Assembly: GCA_964503125.1 (NCBI GenBank)
Contig: CAZCZE010000024.1
Span: 53,626 to 117,625 of the forward strand
DNA length: 64,000 bases
Source: FEN-1219 sp964503125
GTDB lineage: Bacteria; Pseudomonadota; Gammaproteobacteria; Steroidobacterales; Rariloculaceae
Direction of reading: 5' to 3'
In this document: in pieces, positions 41,533 through 49,908 of the stretch
How the letters are laid out: every line of letters starts with the position of its first letter
Numbering within the stretch: the stretch's first letter is position 1
Made by a program: the position numbers and the translations under genes
The notes under the pieces: model-generated
What the model was told of the DNA's origin: nothing
Seen by the model: only the letters and a program-made list of their open reading frames with translations
Database searches by the model: none

Positions 41533-42537
41533 TTACACCAGATACGGGCGCGTGAGCTCCTCGGAGACCTGCCAGAGACGCGCCGCCGATGCCGGGTCCT
41601 TCTGCAGCGGGCTCGGCTCGGCGGGATTGCAGTCGACGAAGTACAACCCCGTGACGCCCGCGAGCGACGGATGGCTCGCGAGATAGCAGCTCGTCGCGGC
41701 GCCTTGCGCCGGCTGCTCGAACTGGAAGCCGCCACCGCCGCCACCTCCACCGCCGCCGCGATTGCCGCCGCCCGCGGGCGGCGTCAAGTTGAGGTTGCGC
41801 ATGATGTTGGTGGCGACTACGCCCGGGTGCAGCGAGTTCGAAGTGGCGCGCGTGCCGGCCAGGCGTTTGGCGAGCTCGAACGAGAACAGCCCGTTGGCGA
41901 GCTTCGAGTGGCCGTAGGCCTGGCGCTCCCAGCCTTGCCCCGAGAGATTGTCGAACTGGATGCCGCCCGGCGGCGGCTGCGCGTGCGACATGCTGCCGAC
42001 GACCACGACACGGCCCTGCGGCGCCGCGATCACGCGGTCGAGCAAGCGGTTGACGAGAATGAAATGGCCGAGGTGATTGACGACGAATTGCATCTCGAGG
42101 CCGCGCACCTGCTGGAGCTGCATCTGCAGCACGCCGGCGTTGCAGACGAGCGCGTCGATGGGCGTATCGAGCGCGCGGATCGACTCCGCGCAGGCGACGA
42201 CCGAATCGAAGTCGCTGAGCTCGAGGACCACGGGCGTCGCCTTGCCCACGATGCTCGCGCAGGCCTCTTGGCCGCGCTCGAGCGTGCGCGCCGTGCCGAC
42301 GACGTGCGCGCCGCGCAACGCGAGCACGCGCATCGTCTCGAGGCCAATGCCTGAGTTGCAGCCCGTGACGACGATGGTCTTGGCGCTCAAGTCGATGCCT
42401 TCGGTGACCTGCTCCGCCGTCGCGTCGGGAGGGAACGTGCTGCGCGGTGCGTCCTGCGCGCTCGCGCGGCCGACATAGGCGGCGACCGCGAGCAGTGTGC
42501 TGCGTTCGATGAAGCGGCGGCGGTCGAGCGTGGTCAT
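41533..42537 (-). CDS. exported short-chain dehydrogenase/reductase with poly-Gly insert
   Basis: NAD(P)-dependent oxidoreductase of 334 residues in the light-dependent protochlorophyllide reductase-like branch of SDRs. The cofactor motif is VTGCNSGIGLETMR, with NAG in VCNAGVLQ and the catalytic Tyr/Lys in YGHSK. A Tat-like signal (DRRRFIERSTLLAVAAYVG) precedes residue 30, unusual for the family. Near residue 250 is a ten-glycine run (NRGGGG...GF) in the substrate-lid region, encoded by tandem GGC-type codons. I start at ATG 42537 because GGAGG lies 7 bases upstream. A long inverted repeat at 42557-42622 lies immediately upstream. Confidence 0.87.
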   Translation of the reverse strand: MTTLDRRRFIERSTLLAVAAYVGRASAQDAPRSTFPPDATAEQVTEGIDLSAKTIVVTGCNSGIGLETMRVLALRGAHVVGTARTLERGQEACASIVGKATPVVLELSDFDSVVACAESIRALDTPIDALVCNAGVLQMQLQQVRGLEMQFVVNHLGHFILVNRLLDRVIAAPQGRVVVVGSMSHAQPPPGGIQFDNLSGQGWERQAYGHSKLANGLFSFELAKRLAGTRATSNSLHPGVVATNIMRNLNLTPPAGGGNRGGGGGGGGGGFQFEQPAQGAATSCYLASHPSLAGVTGLYFVDCNPAEPSPLQKDPASAARLWQVSEELTRPYLV

Positions 42538-42556
42538 CAGCGTCCTCCAAACGGTA

Positions 42557-42622
42557 CCGGTGTTACGGTTTCGGTTGAACCGCAACACCGGCACTTCGGT
42601 TTAGCCGAAACCGTAGCACCGG
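42557..42622. promoter_or_regulatory. 66-bp inverted repeat upstream of the dehydrogenase gene
   Basis: Two 20-bp arms, 42557-42576 and 42603-42622, are inverted complements with two mismatches (core CCGGTG, then TACGGTTTCGG). The 26-bp loop holds another AACCG/CGGTT pair. It starts 20 bp before the dehydrogenase ATG, overlapping where the promoter must lie, and resembles paired operator half-sites of a TetR-type repressor. In RNA it could also form a long hairpin. No regulator gene adjoins. Confidence 0.6.
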
Positions 42623-42669
42623 CACCGCGCGGAAGCGCGTGAAGATTTGTCGACGGGCGAACGCGGCTG

Positions 42670-43353
42670 CTACAGCTCGTCCGCGGTTTTCGCACCGGCC
42701 GCAATCAGGAGCCGCACGGTCCCGAAATGCCCGCCTCCTGCGGCGAGCTGCAGCGCGGTCATACCGTCGCTTCGCCGGTGATTGATGTCGGAACCGGCGA
42801 ACAATAGGACTCGAACGACCTCGTCGTGACCGCGCCCCGCGGCCGCGAACAATGCCGTCCCCCCGAGATTGTTCTCGCGATCGACCGCGGCGCCTGCGGC
42901 TAGCAATGTTTGAACGACGTCTTGCTTTCCGGCTCCCGCGGCCGTCATCAATGCGCTGAACCCCGCCGTTGATTGCAGATCGAAATCCGCGCCTGCTTCG
43001 AGCAGCGCCTCGACGATGGCGTTGTGACCGTCACGAGCCGCAATGTGCAACGGCGTTCGGCCATCGGCGAGCAGCACGTTGACCGCGGCGCCTTGCTCCA
43101 GCAAATACCGGACCATGGCCAAGTTGCCACCCTCTGCCGCCCGCGTCAGGGCGCGGTAGCCAACGCCAGCCGCGAAATCGATGTCGGCGCCCTGCTCGAG
43201 CAGTGTTTGCACCTGCATCAAGTCGCCCGCCGCAGCGGCCGCCACTAGGGCGTCGCTGGCTTCTCCGGCGTGCGGATGCACGAGCCACGACCACACGAGG
43301 CACGCCCCAACCACTCGCCGTGCGTGAAGACTTGTCGATGCGGCCGGGGTCAC
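42670..43353 (-). CDS. exported ankyrin-repeat protein
   Basis: A 227-residue protein with a probable signal peptide (basic then hydrophobic, ending HAGEA near residue 32) and about five ankyrin repeats (each ~33 residues, e.g. DGRTPLHIAARDGHNAIVEA, GGTALFAAAGRGHDEVVRVL), a protein-binding fold. Start GTG 43353 overlaps the stop of the upstream XRE gene by 4 bp (GTGA, 43350-43353), indicating translational coupling; no better start is visible. Partner unknown; periplasmic location follows from the signal. Confidence 0.83.
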   Translation of the reverse strand: MTPAASTSLHARRVVGACLVWSWLVHPHAGEASDALVAAAAAGDLMQVQTLLEQGADIDFAAGVGYRALTRAAEGGNLAMVRYLLEQGAAVNVLLADGRTPLHIAARDGHNAIVEALLEAGADFDLQSTAGFSALMTAAGAGKQDVVQTLLAAGAAVDRENNLGGTALFAAAGRGHDEVVRVLLFAGSDINHRRSDGMTALQLAAGGGHFGTVRLLIAAGAKTADEL

Positions 43354-44006
43354 AGTAATCGCGTTCGACGCCGCGGCGTGATCGAGAAGCGGAATGACCG
43401 CGTCTCGTCGCCCGTAGCGACCTCGGCTTTTTGGCCGTCGGCGATCACGAGGCGCGGCGCAGTGACGAGCGACTCGAGTCCGTCGGCCTTCTGCTCGAAG
43501 ATCTGCATCTCGATGAGGATCGGTCCGTCGGGCAACAGCTTCGCCACGATCGTGAACCGGAGCTCCTGGAACCGCAGATCGTTGACCCCCGTGCCGTCGT
43601 CCACGATGAACTGCGTGAACCACTCGCCCGTCTCGACGGCCGCGGACCCCGGCGTCGTGGTCTTGAGCGCCACGCCGACGTCCACGAGCACCCGGTCGGC
43701 GAAGCCGTTGTTCGCCAAGAAAAGCCCGCCGCCCGTGGCGAGCACCGCCAGCACGCCGAGCAGCGGTCGCAGCGGCACGCTGATGCGCGGGCCGCCCGCC
43801 GGCTCTCGCAGGTCACGGAGCTCCGCGATGTCGACGCCGAGCACGGCGGCCAGAGATCGCGCGGACTCGTATGACGCCGTGCCGGTCGTTTCGATGCGCT
43901 GGATCGTGCGCAGCCCGAGACCCGTGACCTCGGCCAGGTGCTCTTGGCTCCAGGCCCGCTGCTCTCGTTGCGCCTTGAGGTACGAAGAATCGACTTTCAT
44001 GTCCAT
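43350..44006 (-). CDS. membrane-anchored XRE-family regulator
   Basis: A 218-residue protein with an N-terminal XRE helix-turn-helix (about 8-62: LKAQREQRAWSQEHLAEVTG, GLRTIQRIET), one membrane helix near residues 80-98 (LLGVLAVLATGGGLFLANNG) and a C-terminal ~110-residue domain predicted in the periplasm (WFTQFIVDDGTGVNDLRFQE). The layout suggests a one-component transmembrane sensor. Start ATG 44006. Its stop overlaps the ankyrin gene, so the two are made together and may interact across the membrane. Target genes unknown. Confidence 0.85.
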   Translation of the reverse strand: MDMKVDSSYLKAQREQRAWSQEHLAEVTGLGLRTIQRIETTGTASYESARSLAAVLGVDIAELRDLREPAGGPRISVPLRPLLGVLAVLATGGGLFLANNGFADRVLVDVGVALKTTTPGSAAVETGEWFTQFIVDDGTGVNDLRFQELRFTIVAKLLPDGPILIEMQIFEQKADGLESLVTAPRLVIADGQKAEVATGDETRSFRFSITPRRRTRLL

Positions 44007-44129
44007 TCGGGCGCTCCGCGTGCAGGGAAGCGCCTACGGTCGACGAATCCACGGCTGCGCGCAACGGAAGGCCGCCGCCAGTCTTGCGCCAAACAGCCGC
44101 CAGTCGGTGGCAGCGGCCGGGCTACCCAA

Positions 44130-45626
44130 TCACTCCGGCGCCGCGCAGCTCCAGTTCGCGGCGTCCTTGAGGTCGCCCGAGCCGTCGTACTTCGCAGCAC
44201 TGGGGTACGCGCAGATCGGCCGCGCCATTCCGGTTTGGCGATTCGTGCCGAGCATCTCGCTCGGCGCGACGTCGCGCTCGCGCCATTGCTCGAGCGCTGC
44301 CAGCGTGTCGAACGTGTCGACCCCCGGGCCGCCGCGGCAGTGGCCCATGCCGGGCGCGAGGAACAGCCGCATCCAGTCGTCCTGAGCAGCGCCCATCTCC
44401 GTAAGCACACTCTCGTAGTAATAGACGGTGTTCTCGGGCGTGATGCCCGTGTCGCGCCAGCCGGCGTACAGCAGCAGCTTGCCGCCGTGAGCCTCGAACG
44501 CGCGCAGGTCCGGATTGACGGCATCGACGAAGCCCGCCGCCTCGTCGATCAGTGGCAGATCGCGATCGAGATCGAACGTGCGCCAGTCGTAGGTCGCGTT
44601 CTGGAAGCCGAGGATCTTGATCGAGTCGGTGAGGTTCTCGCCCGGACCTTCTGGTCTGCTCACAAGCGCCGGCAGCGGGTTGCCCAGCGCCTGCCCCGAG
44701 AAAACGAGCTTGCCGTCGCCCGTGCGCAAGCCCTCGTAGAAGGTGTGCACGGTCCTGAGCTCGCCGGGCGTGAGGCAACTGTCGCCGGCTCGGCCGGCAG
44801 GGCATGCAAGCGTGTCGACGTCGAACGAGCATTGGCGCGGGTTGTTCAAGAACCCTTCGCCGAGCGTGTCGCATTGCTTCATCAGAGCGTCGTTGACGAG
44901 CTTCGCTTTCGCTTCCGAGACGGCCTCGTCGGGATGGCGCGCGAGTCGGATGCTGCGGTAGGAGCCCGCCGTGTGCATGTGCACGTGCCGGTTCGCGAGC
45001 GCGCCCGCGATGATACCGTCGTAGTCGCCGGGATAACGCTGCGCCGCCATGACGCCTTGCCGCCCGCCCGTCGAGCAACCCTTGTAATACGAGTAGTCGA
45101 GCGGCTCCGCGTAGAACACGTCGATGAGCCGCTTCGATTTGACGGTCATGTCGTGCAACGCGCGGTACGCGAAGTCGACGATCTTCTCGGGATGCCCCAG
45201 CGCGAACATGCCGCCCGGCCCATCGGCCGCTGAATGCCCCGTGTCCGTAGCGGCCGTCGCGTAGCCACGGCGCAACGCCGCCTGCATGTCGCCGTAACCC
45301 TGAATCGAGCCCGCCCAGCCGCCGTTGCCGACGGCGAGGAACTTGCCGTTCCAGTTCTCGGTCGGCAACCAGAGCTCGACGTTGATGTTCGAGTCGGCCG
45401 TCGGCGTGAGCACCATCGTCACGCGACAGTGCTGCGGAATCGGTTGCGGCGGCGGCGCGCCCGGCTGCGGCGGCGGACCCGCGTTGGCGTTGGCGTTGGC
45501 CGGCTTGAACAGCCCGGCGGCGACGTCGACGGCGCTCGTGATGGCGCCGCGCTCGATCTCGAGGTTGGCGAGCTCGGCGCACGGCATGTTGAGCGCGCCG
45601 GCGGCGGCAATGATCGTGGCTAGCAT
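44130..45626 (-). CDS. tannase/feruloyl esterase family hydrolase
   Basis: Exported esterase of 498 residues in the tannase/feruloyl esterase (DUF1593-unrelated) alpha/beta-hydrolase family. The nucleophile motif is YKGCSTGGRQG, with the diagnostic Cys next to the catalytic Ser; the catalytic His is in PGMGHCRGGPG, also with an adjacent Cys that forms the joining disulfide. It acts on aromatic esters such as galloyl or feruloyl groups. A short N-terminal hydrophobic segment (MLATIIAAAGALNM) may be a shortened signal. Start ATG 45626. Downstream is 123 bp of non-coding sequence. Confidence 0.9.
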   Translation of the reverse strand: MLATIIAAAGALNMPCAELANLEIERGAITSAVDVAAGLFKPANANANAGPPPQPGAPPPQPIPQHCRVTMVLTPTADSNINVELWLPTENWNGKFLAVGNGGWAGSIQGYGDMQAALRRGYATAATDTGHSAADGPGGMFALGHPEKIVDFAYRALHDMTVKSKRLIDVFYAEPLDYSYYKGCSTGGRQGVMAAQRYPGDYDGIIAGALANRHVHMHTAGSYRSIRLARHPDEAVSEAKAKLVNDALMKQCDTLGEGFLNNPRQCSFDVDTLACPAGRAGDSCLTPGELRTVHTFYEGLRTGDGKLVFSGQALGNPLPALVSRPEGPGENLTDSIKILGFQNATYDWRTFDLDRDLPLIDEAAGFVDAVNPDLRAFEAHGGKLLLYAGWRDTGITPENTVYYYESVLTEMGAAQDDWMRLFLAPGMGHCRGGPGVDTFDTLAALEQWRERDVAPSEMLGTNRQTGMARPICAYPSAAKYDGSGDLKDAANWSCAAPE

Positions 45627-45705
45627 GACTCCCCCTCTGGCGTGCGTTTACCGTGAGCCCATCATTGGCCTCGGCGCGCGAGGCGGTCAAGCGCCGCGGC
45701 GGCGG

Positions 45706-46521
45706 CTACAGCGCGGCGACGGCGACGAGCCGGCCCCAGAGCTGGCTCATGATCCGCTGCGCGGCGCGGGCGTCGCCCGTCGTCCAAAATTGCTCGGCAG
45801 ATGCGGCGGCGGCCGCGCCGAGCTCGGGCGGCAGGCGGCGCACGACTTGCCGCGCAACGGCCTCGCCCGTGTCGACGAGCGTCACCTTGGGACCGACGAG
45901 CTCGACGAGCAACGGCCTCAAGAAAGGATAATGCGTGCAGCCGAGCACGAGCGTGTCGGCGCCGCGCGCGAGCAACGGCTCGGTGTAACGCGCGAGCAGC
46001 GCGCGTGTCGCGGGGCCATCGAGCTCGCCGGCCTCGACTTGCTCGACGAGACCGGGGCACGCCTGCGTGATGATCTCGACGTCACCGGCGTATTGCTCGA
46101 GCAGCGCCGCGAACTTCGCGCTCTCGAGCGTGCCGACGGTCGCGAGCACGCCCACGACGCCGCTGCGGGTCGCCGCAACGGCCGGTTTCACGGCCGGCTC
46201 CATGGCGACGATCGGGATCGTGAAGCGCTCGCGCAGCGTCGCGGCCGCCGCGGCCGTAGCCGTGTTGCACGCGACGACGACGGCCGCAGCGCCTCGCTCC
46301 ACCAGGAATTGCGTGAGCGTACGCGAGCGCTCGCGAATGTAGTCGGCCGTCTTGTCGCCGTACGGCACGTGGCCCGAATCGGCCACGTAGAGCAAGCGTT
46401 GCCGCGGCAGCCGCGCGCGGATGTGCTTGAGCACCGACAGGCCGCCGACGCCCGAGTCGAACACGCCGATGGCCGTCCCCGCGCGTGTCTCGGTTCGAAC
46501 GTTACGCGCGGTGCGGCTCAT
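45706..46521 (-). CDS. murI: glutamate racemase
   Basis: Cytosolic cofactor-independent racemase supplying D-glutamate for peptidoglycan. The 271-residue protein shows both catalytic cysteines in ACNTATAAA (near residue 92) and LGCTHYPFLRP (near 203), with the N-terminal DSGVGGLSV and DSGHVPYG motifs. I choose ATG 46521 (MSRTARNVR) for family length; upstream ATGs exist. The Rieske-like fragment (46502-46705) overlaps its first 20 bases. It probably shares a transcript with tRNA-Thr upstream. Confidence 0.94.
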   Translation of the reverse strand: MSRTARNVRTETRAGTAIGVFDSGVGGLSVLKHIRARLPRQRLLYVADSGHVPYGDKTADYIRERSRTLTQFLVERGAAAVVVACNTATAAAAATLRERFTIPIVAMEPAVKPAVAATRSGVVGVLATVGTLESAKFAALLEQYAGDVEIITQACPGLVEQVEAGELDGPATRALLARYTEPLLARGADTLVLGCTHYPFLRPLLVELVGPKVTLVDTGEAVARQVVRRLPPELGAAAAASAEQFWTTGDARAAQRIMSQLWGRLVAVAAL

Positions 46522-46705
46522 CGCTCGCGACGCCTGCTGCCGCCCCGTCAGGGCTGCGGGCCGCTGCCGATCTGCTCCTGAAATCGGCATCGGCATCGGC
46601 CTTGGCGCTCGGCCAAAGGCTCTTGACGAACGGTATCGATGCGAACAACCCCGCGATGCCGCCGAGGGCGCTCAACGACAGGCCCAAGAATCCTCTCCGC
46701 TCCAT
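46502..46705 (-). CDS. 67-residue Tat-signal/membrane protein resembling the Rieske N-terminus
   Basis: A small frame with ATG 46705, GAGG 9-10 bases upstream. It starts MERRGFLGLSLSALGGIAGL, a twin-arginine-like membrane segment, followed by PFVKSLWPSAKADA, which strongly resembles the N-terminal anchor of the cytochrome bc1 Rieske subunit (PFVxSxxPSAKAxA). The 2Fe-2S domain is missing; after ~40 residues the sequence turns Ala/Arg/Ser-rich and stops inside the murI start region. It may be a truncated relic or a real small membrane protein. It lies 26 bp downstream of the tRNA. Confidence 0.5.
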   Translation of the reverse strand: MERRGFLGLSLSALGGIAGLFASIPFVKSLWPSAKADADADFRSRSAAARSPDGAAAGVASDEPHRA

Positions 46706-46731
46706 GGTTCGAATCCTCGTCACGACGGAAG

Positions 46732-46806
46732 TGGTGCCGGTGGAGAGAATCGAACTCCCGACCTTCGGTTTACAAAACCGCTGCACTACCGCTGTGCTAC
46801 ACCGGC
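46732..46806 (-). tRNA. tRNA-Thr (anticodon UGU)
   Basis: A full cloverleaf can be drawn on the minus strand: acceptor stem GCCGGTG/CACCGGC with encoded ACCA 3' end (46735-46732), D arm GCAC/GTGC, anticodon stem-loop with TTTGTAA (anticodon TGT, positions 34-36) and T arm GGGAG-TTCGATT-CTCTC. One weak G-A pair closes the anticodon stem. Reads ACA codons (threonine). Transcribed toward the Rieske-like fragment and murI. Confidence 0.95.
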
Positions 46807-46941
46807 TCTAGCGCGGGCTTGCGCGCCGCTCGGCCGTCATTATAGCGCCCGCGGGCGTGGCCATGATTCGTCAGAATCTAACCGCTGGGCCGCCAGAATC
46901 GCTTGTGACAATGCCTCCGTCGCACGTCGAGGGGGTCGCAA

Positions 46942-48300
46942 GTGAAAACGGAGCTCAAAGCGCTGTCGGGGTCGGTCACGGGCAAGGTGCTGTTCATCGC
47001 GTTCCTGATCCTGATCCTGCTGATCCCGCTCGGCATGATCGAAGGGCTCGTGGTCGAGCGCGCATTCCTCTACGGCACGGCCCGCGACGACATCGGGCGC
47101 TCGTGGGGACAGACGCAGACGATCGGCGGCCCAATCCTCGTCGTGCCGTTCGCCCACACGCGCTACGTCAACGGGCAAGCCGTGAGCGTCAGCGACGAGC
47201 TGTACGTCTTGCCGGAGCAGCTTACGATCAACGGCCAAGCGGAAGCGCAGGAGCGGCGGCGTGGAATTTACAAGGTGCCGGTCTATACGACGCGGCTGCA
47301 CGCCACGGGCAGGTTCGCGCCCGTCACGTTCGGCACGGAGTACCAGGGCCTGCAGGTCCGCTGGGAGCAGGCGGTGATCGCGCTGCCGATCACCGACGCT
47401 CGCTCCGTGCGCGAGCCGATCGTGCTCACGAGCGGCGACGGCACTACCGTTTTCGAAGCGGGCGGCGCCCGCGTCACGGGTTTCGGCCCGCTGCTCGTCG
47501 CGCCGTATGCGGCGCTCGGCCTCGGCGCGCCCACGGCGTCGCAGGCTTTTTCTTTCGACCTCGTGCTCGGCGGCACGGGCGGGCTTACGTTCCTGCCGCT
47601 CGGCGACGAGACGCGCGTCGCGGTCACGTCGAACTGGGCTTCGCCGAGCTTCGTCGGCGCGTATCTGCCCGGCGAACGCACCGTCGACGAGGGCGGCTTC
47701 ACGGCCGAATGGCGTGTGCTCGATCTCGGCCGCGGCTATCCGTCGAGCTGGACGCGGGCGGGCCTGGCGCCGCAGGACATCGCGGCCTCGGCCTTCGGCG
47801 CCGAGCTCATCACGCCCGTCGGCGTGCACGAAGCGGCGCTGCGCGCGACGAAGTACGGCGTGTTGATCCTGGGTTTCACGTTCATCGCCTACTTCTTGTT
47901 CGAGCTGTTCGCGCCGCTGCGCCTGCACGCGCTCCAGTACTTGGCTATAGGCTTGGCCAACTGCGTCTTCTATCTGCTGCTGCTCGCGCTCGCAGAGCAC
48001 GTGGGCTTCGCGCTGGCCTACGTCGCCAGCGCGCTGGCCTCGACGGCGCTGATCACGACCTACAGCGGCGCCGTGTTGCGCTCGCTCACGCGCGCCGCGC
48101 CGATCGGCGGCCTCCTGACGGCGCTCTACGGCTATCTCTACGTGACGCTCAAAGCCGAGGACTACGCGCTCTTGTTCGGCGCGCTCGGCGTGTTCGCGGT
48201 GCTCGCGGGGTTCATGTATCTCACGCGGCATATCGACTGGTTCGACGTGAGCTTCGGCGGTAAAGCCGATGGCGCAACGCGCGTGCAGCTGCACGCCTGA
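46942..48300 (+). CDS. creD: CreD-family inner membrane protein
   Basis: Cell-envelope integrity protein of the CreD family, 452 residues. One N-terminal helix (about 13-35), a periplasmic region, then at least five C-terminal helices (VLILGFTFIAYFLFELFAPL onwards) match the family plan, as do LHALQYLAIGLANCVFYLLL and AYVASALASTALIT. In E. coli creD is controlled by the CreBC two-component system, but neither creB nor creC is in this window. Start GTG 46942 with a GAGGGGG run upstream. Monocistronic; converges on the SPOR gene. Confidence 0.9.
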   Translation: MKTELKALSGSVTGKVLFIAFLILILLIPLGMIEGLVVERAFLYGTARDDIGRSWGQTQTIGGPILVVPFAHTRYVNGQAVSVSDELYVLPEQLTINGQAEAQERRRGIYKVPVYTTRLHATGRFAPVTFGTEYQGLQVRWEQAVIALPITDARSVREPIVLTSGDGTTVFEAGGARVTGFGPLLVAPYAALGLGAPTASQAFSFDLVLGGTGGLTFLPLGDETRVAVTSNWASPSFVGAYLPGERTVDEGGFTAEWRVLDLGRGYPSSWTRAGLAPQDIAASAFGAELITPVGVHEAALRATKYGVLILGFTFIAYFLFELFAPLRLHALQYLAIGLANCVFYLLLLALAEHVGFALAYVASALASTALITTYSGAVLRSLTRAAPIGGLLTALYGYLYVTLKAEDYALLFGALGVFAVLAGFMYLTRHIDWFDVSFGGKADGATRVQLHA

Positions 48301-48310
48301 CCCCGTGGGA

Positions 48311-48342
48311 GATTTCTCGTCGCGTGCATGCGGCGAGAAATC
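48311..48342. terminator. hairpin between convergent creD and SPOR genes
   Basis: GATTTCTCGTCGC (48311-48323) pairs with GCGGCGAGAAATC (48330-48342), a 13-bp stem with one mismatch and a 6-nt loop. It lies between the creD stop (48300) and the SPOR stop (48352). No T-tract on either strand, so a bidirectional stop is inferred from position. Confidence 0.5.
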
Positions 48343-48351
48343 GGGGCTCGG

Positions 48352-49149
48352 TCAGCCAGCGTTTTCGCAGTCGCGCTGCTCGAGGCGGATGATTCGGCCC
48401 GGCGGCTGTAACGCGTCGAAGTCGAGCGTCTGGTCCTCGGCGAGCGTGACGTCGATCCAATAAACCGTGGCGCGGCGCGTGCGATCGACGACCTGCGGCT
48501 CGAAGCCGAGCGCGCGGACCTGATCGCGGCGCCGCCCGACACCGCTGATCTCGCTGAACACGCCGAGCGAGACGAGGTGGCCGCTGTCGCTGTTCGGAAT
48601 CACGTACGAGTCGGCGATGCCCTCCGCGCGCACCCGCGTGAGGATCGCGTCGGCTTCGGCTTCTGTGGCGATCGCCTGGATGTACACCCAATAGCCGATC
48701 CAGATGTCGCCTTCGGCGACGCGCTGGAGCGGTTGATAGCCGGCCGTGCGCAACGCGGCCGCGGCGGATGCGGCCTGCGACAGCTCGCGAAACGGCCCGA
48801 CGCTCGTGCACCGCGCGGCGACGGCGGCCGTCTCGACGGCGGCCTCCGGCTCGGCCGGCGCCGGCACCGGCGGAGGCCCGGCAAGGTCGACCTCCGCAAC
48901 CGGCTCGTCCGCCGCCACCGGCGCCACGCTCGCCTCGCCCTCGATCGACTCGGGAGCAGGAGCTTCGGCTCCGGCGGCGTCGCTGACGACGCCGCTGCTG
49001 CGCAGATCCGCCGGCACCTCGCTGACGAGCGTGATCGAGGGCAAGCCCTCGTCCGCGCTGCGCCCGGCACGCTCCGCGGGCGCGAACCACGCGGCCCACG
49101 CGGCGAGCGCGAGGTTGGCGAGCACGAGCACGAGAAACAAATTGCGCAT
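48352..49149 (-). CDS. SPOR-domain protein
   Basis: Membrane-anchored protein of 265 residues. The N-terminal helix (about 3-22, LFLVLVLANLALAAWAAW) anchors a low-complexity Ala/Pro/Glu linker (about 60-110), then a SPOR-like alpha/beta region at about 140-200 (YWVYIQAIATEAEADAILTR, VSLGVFSEISGV). SPOR domains bind denuded peptidoglycan at septa. It is last in the run plsY-birA-coaX-SPOR (9-bp gap to coaX), the arrangement seen around coaX in many gammaproteobacteria. Start ATG 49149. Confidence 0.86.
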   Translation of the reverse strand: MRNLFLVLVLANLALAAWAAWFAPAERAGRSADEGLPSITLVSEVPADLRSSGVVSDAAGAEAPAPESIEGEASVAPVAADEPVAEVDLAGPPPVPAPAEPEAAVETAAVAARCTSVGPFRELSQAASAAAALRTAGYQPLQRVAEGDIWIGYWVYIQAIATEAEADAILTRVRAEGIADSYVIPNSDSGHLVSLGVFSEISGVGRRRDQVRALGFEPQVVDRTRRATVYWIDVTLAEDQTLDFDALQPPGRIIRLEQRDCENAG

Positions 49150-49158
49150 CGGCAGCTC

Positions 49159-49908
49159 TTAGGCGGCGAACAGTTTGAGCCCTTCGAGCACCAAGTCTGC
49201 ACGCGGTTCCACGCGCGTTTCCAGCCAGGGCGCAAGCGTGGCCGCGTCGCCGCCCGTGACGTAGACGACGGGAGCCGCGCCGAGCGCTTGTGCGACCGTG
49301 GCCACGGCACGGTCGAGCGCCGCCGCGAGCGCGAGCCAAGCCGCGTTGCCGACGGCCTCGGCGGTGCTGCGGCCGAGTAGCTCGAGTCCGCGCGGCACGT
49401 GGGCCGCGGGCGCCGCGGTGCCGATGTTGCTGGTGTTCCGGTCGAGCGCGGCGGCCAGCAGCGCCGGGCCGGGAAAGATCAAGCCGCCGAGGTGCGCGCC
49501 GGCCGCGTCGACGGCGTCGAACGTCGCGGCCGTGCCGGCGTCGATGACGCAGGCCGCGCCGCGTGCCGCGTGGTGCGCCGCGAGCACGGCGACCCAGCGG
49601 TCGACGCCTAGGCGGCTCGGGTCGCGATACGCGCAGCGCACCCCGAAGCGCTCGGCCGTCGTCGCGACGAGCTCGAGCGACGCGCCGGGTCGCGCCGCGA
49701 CGAGCGTCGCGAGCCGCGCGGCCATCGCCCCGCCCGCGACGTTGGCCGCGATGACGCGCCCCGGCGACTTCGGCACCGCGGCCGCGAACGCGGCGAGCGC
49801 GGCGTCGAGCGCGTCGCGATGCACGGCACTGCCGCGGCGCACGAGCGCTGCGCCTTCGAGCGTCGCCCACTTGATGCGCGTGTTGCCGATGTCGACGAGC
49901 ACGGTCAT
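49159..49908 (-). CDS. coaX: type III pantothenate kinase
   Basis: Cytosolic CoaX kinase, first step of coenzyme A synthesis from pantothenate. It has 249 residues with the ASKHA motifs DIGNTRIKW (phosphate 1), DAGTAATFD (phosphate 2 region), GGLIFPG and VTGGDA (adenosine). CoaX needs a monovalent cation and resists CoA feedback. Start ATG 49908 overlaps the birA stop by 4 bp (ATGA), the common birA-coaX coupling. No second pantothenate kinase is seen here. Confidence 0.95.
   Translation of the reverse strand: MTVLVDIGNTRIKWATLEGAALVRRGSAVHRDALDAALAAFAAAVPKSPGRVIAANVAGGAMAARLATLVAARPGASLELVATTAERFGVRCAYRDPSRLGVDRWVAVLAAHHAARGAACVIDAGTAATFDAVDAAGAHLGGLIFPGPALLAAALDRNTSNIGTAAPAAHVPRGLELLGRSTAEAVGNAAWLALAAALDRAVATVAQALGAAPVVYVTGGDAATLAPWLETRVEPRADLVLEGLKLFAA

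Noticed and set aside
48221..49870. 550-codon minus-strand frame across SPOR and coaX
   Set aside because: Arg-rich shadow frame; coaX and SPOR genes have clear motifs in other frames.
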